Below, piece by piece: positions 34,901 through 44,037 of a DNA stretch of 64,000 nucleotides (position 1 is its first letter; each line of letters begins with the position of its first letter). A program made the translations under genes and the position numbers. The stretch is from an uncultured Muribaculaceae bacterium (GTDB taxonomy: Bacteria; Bacteroidota; Bacteroidia; Bacteroidales; Muribaculaceae), in NCBI GenBank assembly GCA_910587355.1, contig CAJUKF010000002.1, forward strand, positions 9,815 through 73,814, given 5' to 3'. The notes beneath the pieces are model-generated. The model searched no databases and was not told where the DNA came from. It worked only from the letters and a program-made list of their open reading frames with translations.

Positions 34901-36502
34901 GGAGGCGGTGGCAGTGCCGCTTATGTTATGCAGCCCCTCGCTGTTGTCATAGACAAGGTATGCCAGAAGATGCGCGGCAGGGTCATCAACCGAGATGTCG
35001 GCCTCGGCACGTCGGCTGTCATTTACTTTCAGTTCTGCCTTTATTCCGGAATAGTCATATCCGTTATATCCTAAATCTGATATTGTCGCAGTCACATCGC
35101 CGGACGGATGCCGGCCTGTATGCGCTGTGCCGTCGACGGTGGCCGAAAGCAGACCGAGTGCGGTGTTTCCGGTCATCATGCCGAGATTCAGATTATCAGC
35201 GGATACATTGCCTGTAAAAACATAGTCTCGTCCATGTCCGCGATACGCGGCTTTGGCCGTGACAGTTCCGGGAGTACCAAATGCTCTCACAGTCGCATTG
35301 CCGTGTGCTACAGTGCCTGCGGCAGTGAGTTCTACATTGTAATCCGGAACTTTTGAAAGCAAATCGGAGGTTTTCTTAGGAAGGACTTTATGGAATATTC
35401 GCACAATGTCACGTCCGTCGAAACTGATATTTGCGTGTTCGAGACTGTACGACAGTTCCTCCCGGCTGGCAGGAGACTGCACTTTGCCCGATGCAACAAG
35501 TGAAAAAGCCTTGCCGCGGCTGTCGCGTACGGCAAGCGTACGAAGATTGACTTCATCAAGCGAACCATCAGCGCCGAGCACAAGCGAGGCATGGCAGTCG
35601 AAATCATCGAGCACGGGAGCGAACGCCTTAAGGTCAGGGAGATATACGGTATTTGTGCCGACAGTATTCACCGTCATGGTTTCTTCGCGGAGAGCACGAC
35701 GTATATCGCCATAACCCGAGAAACGTAATTCAATCGGTTCGAAGGCAAGATGACTTTCGGGCAAATCGAGGGTAAAATCATAGAGACGCGCGCCGTTGCG
35801 GCCAAAATCGGCTTTAGCCTGCATAGCTTTGAGTTCGAAACCGCTCCGTTCATTGAACGAGAGGTGGTCGAGATGCACCTGATAGCGGTTATTGCTGATT
35901 CGCGGAATGTATGCGTTTACGGCAAGGTCATATACGGCAATATGCTGAGGGCAGAATTTAGCCGAATCAGCCTCCGGAGCCGAAAGCACATCGTAGCTCG
36001 CCGATGCATTGCGTATGATTACTGTGTTGATTTCTATCTCAAACGGCTTCTCCTCATGGGGTTTGTCGGATTTAAGATGCTCGATGATTGTCTGTATGTT
36101 GAGCGGAGCATCGGGTGTCTCGCGTGATATGCAGGCTGACATGCCATCGACATAGGCATAGTCAATTACGAATCGGCGCGTACGCAGAAAATACATAAGC
36201 TCGAAAGCGGCGCTCACACGGTCGAGCCGGGCTATAGTATCGCTTTCAATGGCAAGACTTACATCGCGGATATCCAGCTTGTTGAACGGATGTATCATCA
36301 CCCTGCCAATTGAAACATCAGCTCCGAGCAGCCTGCTCAGTTCTTTAGACCCAATGTCGCGAATACCGTTCTGCACGGGGTCAATCGACAGAAGCACATA
36401 CAGGCTTACCGGCAAGAGTACGGCAACGAGGAGCAATGCCGACACAACGGCACGGAAGATTTTCCATGCTATCGAAGCGATTTGTGTCCTGGATAGTGCC
36501 AT
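31952..36502 (-). CDS. tamB: TamB-like translocation and assembly module / AsmA-type protein
   Basis: 1516 residues. One N-terminal membrane anchor (about residues 14-36) is followed by a very long repetitive beta-strand region of alternating hydrophobic residues, and a C-terminal TamB (DUF490) domain: GEGNLRLAYHSANNDLNIWGKYTLSDGSYRFTL, then VTGDVRQPGIDFDLEFPTL and IIYLLALNRFYTPDYMAS. Such proteins form a hydrophobic groove across the periplasm and help lipid transport or outer-membrane protein assembly. It lies 29 bases after malQ and ends 36 bases from thiD on the opposite strand. No TamA partner is in the window. Confidence 0.88.
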   Translation of the reverse strand: MALSRTQIASIAWKIFRAVVSALLLVAVLLPVSLYVLLSIDPVQNGIRDIGSKELSRLLGADVSIGRVMIHPFNKLDIRDVSLAIESDTIARLDRVSAAFELMYFLRTRRFVIDYAYVDGMSACISRETPDAPLNIQTIIEHLKSDKPHEEKPFEIEINTVIIRNASASYDVLSAPEADSAKFCPQHIAVYDLAVNAYIPRISNNRYQVHLDHLSFNERSGFELKAMQAKADFGRNGARLYDFTLDLPESHLAFEPIELRFSGYGDIRRALREETMTVNTVGTNTVYLPDLKAFAPVLDDFDCHASLVLGADGSLDEVNLRTLAVRDSRGKAFSLVASGKVQSPASREELSYSLEHANISFDGRDIVRIFHKVLPKKTSDLLSKVPDYNVELTAAGTVAHGNATVRAFGTPGTVTAKAAYRGHGRDYVFTGNVSADNLNLGMMTGNTALGLLSATVDGTAHTGRHPSGDVTATISDLGYNGYDYSGIKAELKVNDSRRAEADISVDDPAAHLLAYLVYDNSEGLHNISGTATASEIDFHRLGFVKDKEGYLLGAKMNIQCAGTCIDDISGIAGIYDIRWLDSYGRGIRMSKMEITADPTADVPSLSVDSDVLRGAIEGTYTLSTLPGQLRDMAAHFMPALFPDEVKRQRAGHEGINDFHFDFKLLPSEKLTEFLGIPFHVMYDAGIDGAVDSRRGIAVMNIDAPYLRQGNKLYENTSVLASLDTARQSSRVYLTTQFGTKKGEMAVAGLLTAAHNRVDTHIDWTIERAIPINGTLGFSALLRGLPDKTAGGSFPVDARIEFNPGTVNFGDETWKIKSSAVDITPGAIKVDNFCLDTGSQTIDIDGLVGDGESDSLAVALRNISLLPIFETLEIDNALLSGRATGTFTARNLLGDEPYFACNNLHVDSIGYQRCTIGDADIKAAWNNSRRAFTLDADIDGENGRRSRVDGAIFPFDEALDIDFYADSVPVDFLKPFMSAFTSSITGRASGHCRLFGTFHDIDLEGDVYADNVKLRVDFTGTSYTASDSVHITPGRIDLDNIVIRDDEGHTARLNGWVRHHCFHLPSFRFDITDARDFLSYNVTAKENPDWYGTIYGNGGASVSGEPGTVNINVAMSTAPRSTFTFVLSDRLDAEDYSFLTFRDATPDSLRTVKHVYDDTPEAVRAFRMKTAAGTDSPSAYNMDIRVDVTRDAAMTLVMDPVGGDEIKAHGEGNLRLAYHSANNDLNIWGKYTLSDGSYRFTLQDIIIKDFTIKEGSEIRFDGDPYAVKTDIEAYYATNANLSDLDKSFTEDKEIARTNVPVHALMRVTGDVRQPGIDFDLEFPTLTSDVYRKVRSIVSTSDMINRQIIYLLALNRFYTPDYMASTTKGSELFSVASSTISSQLGNMLGKLSDNWSIAPNLRSDRGDFSDVEVDVALSSRLLNNRLLFNGNFGYRDKALNSNQFIGDFDIEYLLNRRGTWRLKAYNRYNDRNYYIRSAQTTQGLGIIFRRDFDSLTSFLRRKKKDTTAETEVSEKEIK

Positions 36503-36531
36503 TATAAATTATGAGTTTTATCAAACCGCTC

Positions 36532-39204
36532 TCAGCGGCCCAAAGTCTTGATTTTATCGCGTAGATAAAGATTGAAATTCATATTAGCCTGTAGCTGCTC
36601 TATAGTGAGGTGCATACGGTAGCACCAGTAATGACGAGGATTTGCAGGCACATTGATTTGCTCTTCGCGAGGGTCATGACGACGGATGTTTCCATCAATC
36701 GAAAGCCAGTCCTGCAACGGAAGAATACACAGCATCGAAGGCGACTGAAGATTCAAATCGATAATACGGTCGCATATCCATGGTTCGGCATAGAAAGGCG
36801 CTTCGCCGCTCTCATGAAGTATTTCATTATAATACTTTTGTGTACGTTGACGGTCTTCCTCCCACCACTGGCGTATGCCGCCCATATCGTGGGTAGATGT
36901 CGTGCATATCGAATAGTAGGGATAATTCCATGTATTGCCGAAATCAGCGCCGAATTCTTTGGGCATACGCTGTAATTCGAGCGAGAGAATCTGCAGCCGG
37001 TGCATAACGGCAGGCACGCAGGCCGGAATCATGCCGAGGTCTTCGGCACATGTAAGCATATCGGTGGCAGCAATCAGTGGAGGGAGCTTCCACATGGCTT
37101 TCTCATACCAGAAGTCGTTGTGACGGTGGTAGAAGAAATCATTATAAAGGCGGTCAAAGCACCAGCGCTCGTAATCGTTGAGCGAACGGTATACATCGGT
37201 TGACTGAGCTGAAATACGCGGATGATACTTGCCTTTCTCCACAGGGTCCTCGATAAAGAGCACATCGTCAATCAGATTCATTAATCCATTGCAAATGCGC
37301 GTATTATACTCATCTCTCGGCTGAGTGGAGAAAAAGTCAACTACCTTACGCTGTGTGTTGAAGTCATTCTTCAACCGGTAGCGGTTATCACCCGTATAAT
37401 CAAGATAATGGGTGCGCACTTCCTGCGCATATTCGCCGAAAATCACGTCAAGCATACTGTCGGTGATATAGGAACATGTATGCAGTGCAGGGTCAAGCCA
37501 GAAATCATAGCTGTAACGCAACTCGTCGGATGTAAACGGCAGTGCCGGATTAAAATAGCCGAGAAGGCCGTGTACGGCATCGAGAGGTATCTGCCATATG
37601 CGGAAGAAACCGAGCACGTGGTCAATGCGGTATGCATCGAAATACTCTGCCATTTTGGCGAATCGGGATTTCCACCAGGCGAAGCCGTCAAGGCTCATTT
37701 CCTGCCAGTTATATGTCGGGAAGCCCCAGTTCTGACCGTTCACCGAAAAATCATCGGGGGGCGCACCGGCCTGACAGTCCATGTTGAACAGACGGGGCGA
37801 CTGCCAGGCGTCAGCACTCGCACGCGATATGCCGATGGGTATATCTCCTTTGAGAGCAATACCGTGAGCCCTTGCATAATTATGAGCATACGACATCTGC
37901 TTATCAAGATGATACTGAACGAAATACACAAAATTCATCTCCTGTGCAGCTTCCTGCTCAACCCGTGCGAGGACCTCGGGCGAATAAACAGAATATTCTC
38001 CCCAATCGTTGAAATCAGATGTGTTGTAGCGGTCGCGGAGAGCGCAGAAAGCTGCGTAAGGCTTTAGCCATGAGGCGTTTCGGGCGACAAACGACTTGAA
38101 ATCATCGCCGGCAATATTTTTCGCGCCATCCTGCGCGAAAATTTCGCGCATATATTCTTCTTTTCCTCTTGTAACCCGTTCATAATCAATCTTTGTCAGC
38201 TGATTAAGCTCACGGCTGAGCTGACGGTAATATTCGCGGCGCTCAGGATTTTCGAGCACTCCGACTGCTTCAAGTCGCAGATACATAGGGTGTAACGCGA
38301 ACGTTGAGATAGCGTTGTATGGATACGAATCTATCCATGTACGCGTCATTGTAGTATCGTTCACTGGGAGCACCTGTATAAATTTCTGTCCGGTAGATAC
38401 TGCCCAATCAACCAATGGAATAAGGTCATAGAAATCACCTACGCCGAAGTCAGCCTCACTGCGGAGGGAAAAGACCGGGATAGAGGTGCCAGCACCTTTC
38501 CACCGAAGCTGATTATTGAAGAAGCGAAGCCCCTGAATGACAGTCGCTTCGGAGACAGAAGGAGCAACGCCTATTCTACGGTTATCACCTTCTTCCCACG
38601 ACACGATTTCTCCTGTCGATGCCTTGATAATCACAAATTTATATTGTGTATCTGCACCGATTCCGCTTGACGGTATATTTACTTTCCAGACAGGAAAGTC
38701 CGCACTGTTCATGCGTGGGGCGTGCACTGGACTCCAGTCTCCGAGGCGCTCGCCTTCACCGCAGAGAACAAGCACATCGTCAGAGCAAACCATTGGTGCA
38801 CAAACGCTTATAGTAATGAACCCATTTACCGGCTTTACAGGGTTAGCCGGAGTGTTATGACGGTTTATGCAGCACGTAAATGCCGAAGAATAAAGTGGGT
38901 GGTCGTATGGGCGATTTTGCCAGCTGTCGTAAATGCGGACGGTTTTTGAATGGCTGGAGATGAATTTATTTCCGTGTCCCCACTCCGCAATAATCGCACC
39001 ATTATCGTTTTTAATCAGATAGTTATAGGTAAAATCGACCGTATTATCGTCAACTTCGATTTCGCATGACCATTTGCCGTCACCTTCGTGACAAAGCGGT
39101 ATAGCGCGAGATAAATCATTGGTGCCCAATGCGTTAATATTGCCGGTCACATAGACAGACTCACCCCAGTTCGTGCGATAATGTATGTTGAAAATCAGCT
39201 TCAT
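36532..39204 (-). CDS. malQ: 4-alpha-glucanotransferase with two N-terminal starch-binding modules
   Basis: 890 residues. Two CBM20-like modules (about residues 1-115, with VTGNINALG, and 125-235, with LCGEGERLGDW) precede a GH77 barrel. Catalytic segments include FDAYRIDHVLGFFRIW with the nucleophile Asp, TCAEDLGMIP with the acid/base Glu, and STHDMGGIRQWW. It shuffles alpha-1,4-glucan chains in maltodextrin or glycogen metabolism in the cytosol (no signal peptide). The long two-CBM20 form is characteristic of Bacteroidota and of the plant DPE2 type. It begins 6 bases after the upstream lipoprotein gene. Confidence 0.92.
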   Translation of the reverse strand: MKLIFNIHYRTNWGESVYVTGNINALGTNDLSRAIPLCHEGDGKWSCEIEVDDNTVDFTYNYLIKNDNGAIIAEWGHGNKFISSHSKTVRIYDSWQNRPYDHPLYSSAFTCCINRHNTPANPVKPVNGFITISVCAPMVCSDDVLVLCGEGERLGDWSPVHAPRMNSADFPVWKVNIPSSGIGADTQYKFVIIKASTGEIVSWEEGDNRRIGVAPSVSEATVIQGLRFFNNQLRWKGAGTSIPVFSLRSEADFGVGDFYDLIPLVDWAVSTGQKFIQVLPVNDTTMTRTWIDSYPYNAISTFALHPMYLRLEAVGVLENPERREYYRQLSRELNQLTKIDYERVTRGKEEYMREIFAQDGAKNIAGDDFKSFVARNASWLKPYAAFCALRDRYNTSDFNDWGEYSVYSPEVLARVEQEAAQEMNFVYFVQYHLDKQMSYAHNYARAHGIALKGDIPIGISRASADAWQSPRLFNMDCQAGAPPDDFSVNGQNWGFPTYNWQEMSLDGFAWWKSRFAKMAEYFDAYRIDHVLGFFRIWQIPLDAVHGLLGYFNPALPFTSDELRYSYDFWLDPALHTCSYITDSMLDVIFGEYAQEVRTHYLDYTGDNRYRLKNDFNTQRKVVDFFSTQPRDEYNTRICNGLMNLIDDVLFIEDPVEKGKYHPRISAQSTDVYRSLNDYERWCFDRLYNDFFYHRHNDFWYEKAMWKLPPLIAATDMLTCAEDLGMIPACVPAVMHRLQILSLELQRMPKEFGADFGNTWNYPYYSICTTSTHDMGGIRQWWEEDRQRTQKYYNEILHESGEAPFYAEPWICDRIIDLNLQSPSMLCILPLQDWLSIDGNIRRHDPREEQINVPANPRHYWCYRMHLTIEQLQANMNFNLYLRDKIKTLGR

Positions 39205-39210
39205 GAAATG

Positions 39211-39984
39211 TTAAAACAGGGCTATTTCCTCTGAGGGAATTGTTAAAACAAACTTTTGGGCCACAGAATCGGACGGCGAATAAATCATACGTACACCCAG
39301 ACCGAGTTTGCGAATTATATCGAACTGCTGACGCGACTCGGGAGCTGTAAGTTCGCCACGGAGTTCTTCGGCGGCAAGTTTGCGCATTGACTCGAGACTG
39401 TCGGCCATGATGGTCACCTTGACCGGGTCATAAACGTAGAAATAATCGATAGAGCTGTCAGCGAGAGCAACGGAAGTGAACGTGACGCCATCGATGATTT
39501 CGGCAGGAGTCTGTCGGTTTGCCATTGCAACGAGTCCTTCAAGCTGAGCGCGGTCGTTGTCCTCTCCGACAGCCTCGGCATCCAGAGCCTTAAGTTCGGC
39601 TGCACTGAGCGACACGGACTCCGACGCACCTGAATTATTGCCTTCGAAGCGGATTGTGAACGAAGCGCCGGCTGCGACAAGGTCGTCGAGAAAACTGCCG
39701 GCTACCTCTCCACGCAGAAAAGCATGGAGATAGCGTCGCTGTTCGTCACGAGCACCCGAAAGATTGGCGATGTCGGTATATTTTTCATCCACAATGTAAG
39801 TCATCACGACTTCGTTATCACTTTTGTCGTAGACTATGCTTCGGAGCACTGTGGTTCCGAACTGCTGCGGACAGTCTCTGTTGAACTCCTCTACCTCACT
39901 TGCGAGTTTTTTTGACGCCTCGCTCGAGCATGAAGCCAGACAAAGCAGTGCGAGCAGCATAAATACATTGAGAAACTTTTTCAT
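39211..39984 (-). CDS. Unrecognised two-lobed lipoprotein, probable paralogue of 24556-25344
   Basis: 257 residues. Signal peptide with lipobox LLCLASC, so a lipoprotein facing the periplasm or surface. No named family is recognised. The order of elements parallels the lipoprotein at 24556-25344: RSIVYDKSDNEVVMTYIVDE, helix, ASFTIRFEG, LSAAELKALD, then SSIDYFYVYDPVK, helix, and IIRKLGLGVRMIYSPSDS before a last strand. Identity is low and the match was made by eye. It sits between the M16 peptidase gene (8 bases) and malQ (6 bases). Confidence 0.6.
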   Translation of the reverse strand: MKKFLNVFMLLALLCLASCSSEASKKLASEVEEFNRDCPQQFGTTVLRSIVYDKSDNEVVMTYIVDEKYTDIANLSGARDEQRRYLHAFLRGEVAGSFLDDLVAAGASFTIRFEGNNSGASESVSLSAAELKALDAEAVGEDNDRAQLEGLVAMANRQTPAEIIDGVTFTSVALADSSIDYFYVYDPVKVTIMADSLESMRKLAAEELRGELTAPESRQQFDIIRKLGLGVRMIYSPSDSVAQKFVLTIPSEEIALF

Positions 39985-39992
39985 GGAGAGTA

Positions 39993-41228
39993 CTATTTAT
40001 ATGTGAAAATGAGTTCGGACGGCTCACACATGGGCACGGCCAAAGAGACAATGTCATCGGGGGTGACAGCGTTAATTGCATCGCGAATACAAGCGTAAGA
40101 ACTGAGAGTGCCACGGAAAAGGACAGCACGTGCCGCATCCATGATTCGGTTCTCGCGGTTTTCAAAAGCGATTGCGAGCTGGCCGAGATACTGTTTCTTC
40201 GCCTGTTCGAGACGTCGTGCAGAAAAATTGCCGTCGGCGATATTATGGAACACATCGATGCATAAACGGCGGCAGGCATCCAAATCCTCACGGTCGCAGC
40301 CGAAGTAAACCGTCAGCAGGCCACAGTCGGTGAACATGGCCGTAGACGCTTCGACAGAATATACAAGACCGCGACGCTCGCGCAGCTCAACATTCAGCAA
40401 AGAATTCATGCCGGGGCCGCCCACGATATTTGCAAACAGAGCCAAAGCATGACGGCGACTGTCGAGCAGACCGGGACCGCCGCAGCCGAGTATGGCGTGG
40501 GTCTGATGAATACGCATAGTCTCAGTGCGGCTGAAACGGTTCACACCATAAGTCTCAGTTTCAGAGAAAACCTTCTCCTTTGCACCGCGAGGCAGAGCCT
40601 CGAAATACCGTGAGACGAGCTGCGCGATGTGAGCGGAGGTCTGAGGACCCGAATAGAAAGCCACAATATTCTCCGAGCGGTAATTTCGTCTCAAAAAATC
40701 GCGGCAGTCGGCGCTTGTAAGCCGGCGCACACCCGACGGCGAGCCAAGTATATTATGTGCAGTCGGAGCCGGAGACATGGCATACACCTCAAAATCATCG
40801 AAAATAGCTTCCGACGGATTGTCGCGGTAGGAATTGATTTCATCAATCACCACTTCGCGTTCCTTCTCGAGTTCCTTGTCGGGAAAACGAGAATTAATGG
40901 TAAGGTCGGCAATCAGCTCAATGGCTCTCGGAGCGTTTCCCGAAGGGAAAATACTGTAGACAACCGTTTCCTCCTTCGAGGTGAAGGCATTGAGTTCGCC
41001 GCCTACAGCTTCCATGCGGTTGATTATATGCCACGATGAACGACGGGCTGTGCCTTTGAAGAGCGTGTGCTCCACAAAATGGGCAAGACCCTCCTCGCCA
41101 TGACACTCGTCGGCACTGCCGGCGCGCACCGTAAGGCCGAAAATACCGGCCCCGGCACTGCGCTGATGAATATGTACCAGCCGCAGGCCGCCATCCAAAA
41201 CCAAAACTTCAGGTTCGACGACTGTCAC
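39993..41228 (-). CDS. M16-family zinc metallopeptidase
   Basis: 411 residues. The inverted zinc motif HFVEH is near residue 49 in GLAHFVEHTLFKGT, with the third ligand Glu in EREVVIDEINSYRDNPSE about 75 residues later. The C-terminal inactive-like half begins at about residue 220 (GGPGMNSLLNVELRERRGLVYSV). This is the single-chain pitrilysin/processing-peptidase-like form, active in the cytosol as far as the lack of a signal peptide shows. It overlaps ispG by 4 bases, so the two are translationally coupled, which is common packing here rather than proof of shared function. Confidence 0.9.
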   Translation of the reverse strand: MTVVEPEVLVLDGGLRLVHIHQRSAGAGIFGLTVRAGSADECHGEEGLAHFVEHTLFKGTARRSSWHIINRMEAVGGELNAFTSKEETVVYSIFPSGNAPRAIELIADLTINSRFPDKELEKEREVVIDEINSYRDNPSEAIFDDFEVYAMSPAPTAHNILGSPSGVRRLTSADCRDFLRRNYRSENIVAFYSGPQTSAHIAQLVSRYFEALPRGAKEKVFSETETYGVNRFSRTETMRIHQTHAILGCGGPGLLDSRRHALALFANIVGGPGMNSLLNVELRERRGLVYSVEASTAMFTDCGLLTVYFGCDREDLDACRRLCIDVFHNIADGNFSARRLEQAKKQYLGQLAIAFENRENRIMDAARAVLFRGTLSSYACIRDAINAVTPDDIVSLAVPMCEPSELIFTYK

Positions 41229-42829
41229 TCGTCATCTCCTTTCTCATGCCATTTGCCGTCGGCCTTGATTAGCGCCACAAGATGCTGCAAAGCCTCGCTC
41301 TGCGGTATATTTTTCTCAACGCACTCAATGCCACGGTAGAGACTTATATTTCCGGCAGCCGCGCCTACATAACCGTAATCTGCACCGGCCATTTCGCCCG
41401 GGCCGTTGACAATGCAGCCCATGACAGCGATTTTAAGTTCCTTGAGATGCAGACACTCTTTCTTTACCTCCTCCAGAACTTCGGGAAGCGAATAAAGAGT
41501 ACGGCCGCAGCCGGGGCAGGCGATGATTTCGGCCTGATAACGCGTGATGCCCGTAGCCTGCACTATTTTGCGGCAAAGGTCTACAGCCTCTTTTTCAGAG
41601 AGCAAAGGCGACACAAGACCGACACCGTCGCGGTAACCTTCGAGGAGCACCGAACCAATGTCGGTCGCGGCGGCAACAATCAGTTGCTCCTTATCTGTGA
41701 TTTCTGGATATGAGAAAACCGCCATGACGGGCGTTCCGTCATCAAAATTCACACGTGAGCGAAGCTGTGCCGGACGGCCCGAAGAATCGAGCGTGAGTAC
41801 AACCGTTTCTTTATCGGCGGCAAGGTCACCGGCAGAGATACTGTCGTTGAAAATAACCGTATTATTCTGACCGCCTATACCCGAAGCCGACGCTTTAGTG
41901 CGGCGACGACCACGTGAACGGCTGAAATAAGGCTTGCCGGCAACTGCAAGATTCTCCATACAATGGCTGACTATCATACGGGCGACAGGCACTTCATTCT
42001 CCGGAGCCTCGCTCAACGACACACGAATGGTGTCGCCTATGCCGTCGCTGAGCAGAGAACCGATGCCGACAGCTGACTTGATGCGGCCTTCGAGCGCATT
42101 GCCCGCCTCTGTGACACCGAGATGCAAAGGATAAGCCATTCCCTCGGCATCCATTCTCTCCACAAGCAGACGCACCGTGTCAGTCATGACAGGCACATCG
42201 GAAGCCTTGATAGAAACAACAACATTGTCGAAATGCTCGTCGCGGCAAATGCGGAGATATTCAAGAGCCGACTCTACCATACCTTCGGCACCGTCACCGA
42301 AGCGGCTCATAACACGGTCGCTGAGCGAACCGTGATTGACACCGATACGGATTGCCGTGCCGTTGCTGCGGCACAGACTAAGGAACGGCACAAATTTCTC
42401 GCGGATTCGGGCGAGTTCGGCATTATACTCCTCGTCGGAGAATTCCATTTTGCGGAAAGTTCGTCCCGGGTCGAAGAAATTGCCGGGATTGACACGAACT
42501 TTCTCCACATGGCGGGCAGCCTCGAAGGCAGCCGCCGGATTAAAATGGATATCAGCCACCAGAGGCACACTGCACCCGCGCGAGCGCAACTCGCGCCGGA
42601 TATTTTCGAGGTTAGCGGCGTGCGACACACCTTGCGCCGTAAGACGCACCAGTTCGGCACCGGCATTAGCAATCGTCTCGGCCTGCTGCACCGATGCCTC
42701 AGTATCGAGCGTAGGCGTAGTAGTCATTGACTGAATCACTACCGGATGCGGAGCACCTACAATGACACCGGCAATATCGACCGGATTCACCTTGCGCCGC
42801 AACGAAGATGCCTGATTATATGCAGTCAC
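41225..42829 (-). CDS. ispG: 4-hydroxy-3-methylbut-2-enyl diphosphate synthase
   Basis: [4Fe-4S] enzyme of the MEP isoprenoid pathway. 534 residues, the long type with an extra central domain (about residues 280-420) found in Bacteroidota and plants. N-terminal VIVGAPHPVVIQSMTTTPTLD, barrel segments VADIHFNPAAAFEAA and RIGVNHGSLSDRV, cluster Cys in IIACPGCGRTLY and VMGCIVNGPGEMAGADYGYVG. It lies 3 bases after purE. Confidence 0.95.
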   Translation of the reverse strand: MTAYNQASSLRRKVNPVDIAGVIVGAPHPVVIQSMTTTPTLDTEASVQQAETIANAGAELVRLTAQGVSHAANLENIRRELRSRGCSVPLVADIHFNPAAAFEAARHVEKVRVNPGNFFDPGRTFRKMEFSDEEYNAELARIREKFVPFLSLCRSNGTAIRIGVNHGSLSDRVMSRFGDGAEGMVESALEYLRICRDEHFDNVVVSIKASDVPVMTDTVRLLVERMDAEGMAYPLHLGVTEAGNALEGRIKSAVGIGSLLSDGIGDTIRVSLSEAPENEVPVARMIVSHCMENLAVAGKPYFSRSRGRRRTKASASGIGGQNNTVIFNDSISAGDLAADKETVVLTLDSSGRPAQLRSRVNFDDGTPVMAVFSYPEITDKEQLIVAAATDIGSVLLEGYRDGVGLVSPLLSEKEAVDLCRKIVQATGITRYQAEIIACPGCGRTLYSLPEVLEEVKKECLHLKELKIAVMGCIVNGPGEMAGADYGYVGAAAGNISLYRGIECVEKNIPQSEALQHLVALIKADGKWHEKGDDE

Positions 42830-42832
42830 AGA

Positions 42833-43339
42833 TTAATTAGTCTTGAATTTGTAATCATTGATAGCGGCCAGCTCTGCATCAGCTTTTTCAACCTTGGCCG
42901 AAAGACCGGCGCAGTAAGCCGCATAGCGGGCTGCAAGAGCCTCGTCGCTGAGCGAAAGAATGCGCACTGCAAGCACAGCGGCATTGAGCGCACCGTTTAT
43001 GCCGACAGTAGCAGTAGGAATGCCGGGAGGCATCTGAATGATAGAGAGCATAGCGTCAATGCCGTCGAGAGTAGAAGCAATAGGCACACCGATGACAGGC
43101 AACGGAGTAAGAGCGGCTATGACACCCGGCAGAGCGGCAGCCATGCCGGCAGCTGCAATAATCACTTTCACGCCGCGGTCTTTTGCGCCGGTAGCGAAAG
43201 ACTCGACTGCGGCCGGTGTGCGATGCGCGCTGAGAGCGTGCATCGCAAAAGGAACTTCCATCTGTTCGAGGAAATCTGCGGCTTTGCGCATTACGGGAAG
43301 GTCGGATGTGCTTCCCATTATTATGCTAACTGTGCTCAT
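42833..43339 (-). CDS. purE: N5-carboxyaminoimidazole ribonucleotide mutase
   Basis: Class I PurE, moving the carboxyl group from N5 to C4 of the imidazole in purine synthesis. 168 residues. IIMGSTSDLPVM, VPFAMHALSAHRTPAAV with the catalytic His, IIAAAGMAAALPGVIAALTP and the GVPI and QMPPGIPTATVGING blocks identify it. No purK is nearby. It lies 34 bases after the PAP2-like gene. Confidence 0.95.
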   Translation of the reverse strand: MSTVSIIMGSTSDLPVMRKAADFLEQMEVPFAMHALSAHRTPAAVESFATGAKDRGVKVIIAAAGMAAALPGVIAALTPLPVIGVPIASTLDGIDAMLSIIQMPPGIPTATVGINGALNAAVLAVRILSLSDEALAARYAAYCAGLSAKVEKADAELAAINDYKFKTN

Positions 43340-43373
43340 ATTCTATTTCTATTACAGGAATTATCGTAAAAAA

Positions 43374-44018
43374 TTAAAAAGTCATAATACACAGCAGAAC
43401 ATATTCTACCGTAAAGGCCAAAGCAGCTCCGGCTGCAGTCTGCATAAGTGTGTGATGATTGAGATAAAGACGCGCCCATGCCATAATGCCTATAAGCATA
43501 AATGCCACGCTGCTCCATACGAGCGGCGAATAAATGAGAAGGCCTGTATGAGAGAGCCAGAATACAATGGCGGCAAAACCGGCTATGCTTGCCGTATGTG
43601 CGCTGATTTTCCACCAGTTGGTTATAATCATGCATAAAACTGACACCAATCCGGCGCCGATAAAGAATGTCGACAGCCATATAGGGGCATGAAGAGCGGC
43701 CAGATATGCGGCAGCCGCAAAATAACATATAATTGAAACCCAATATGGTGCCCTGCGCTGGCGGGGATTAGAGATACTCATATCACTCACCTTTCCGGCC
43801 CTCAGCAGAATGAGAATAAAAACCAGAGGCAGCATGCATGTGATGCCAAAAATGCCGAGCGTGGTCCAGAAGCGGATGCCGCCGGGCAGATACGACATTC
43901 GTGTGAGGCACATCGCCACTATCATGGCATATGTGGGTATAAGCAAAGGGCAGAATACATCGCTGATGATATGCGCTGTACGTGTCACTGCGGAGCTTTT
44001 AGGTTTCGTTTCTTCCAT
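43374..44018 (-). CDS. PAP2-like integral membrane protein with altered active-site motif
   Basis: 214 residues with about six membrane helices. The second half recalls the PAP2 lipid-phosphatase fold: NWWKISAHTASIAGF in place of the PSGH block and ARLYLNHHTLMQTAAG in place of SRxxxxxHxxxD. The final acidic residue is Gln and the first KxxxxxxRP block is not clear. It may be a divergent phosphatase or a non-catalytic relative in lipid or peptidoglycan-precursor handling. It sits between rpoN and purE, co-directional with both. Confidence 0.6.
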   Translation of the reverse strand: MEETKPKSSAVTRTAHIISDVFCPLLIPTYAMIVAMCLTRMSYLPGGIRFWTTLGIFGITCMLPLVFILILLRAGKVSDMSISNPRQRRAPYWVSIICYFAAAAYLAALHAPIWLSTFFIGAGLVSVLCMIITNWWKISAHTASIAGFAAIVFWLSHTGLLIYSPLVWSSVAFMLIGIMAWARLYLNHHTLMQTAAGAALAFTVEYVLLCIMTF

Positions 44019-44037
44019 TGTATTCTAAAAACAGGAA

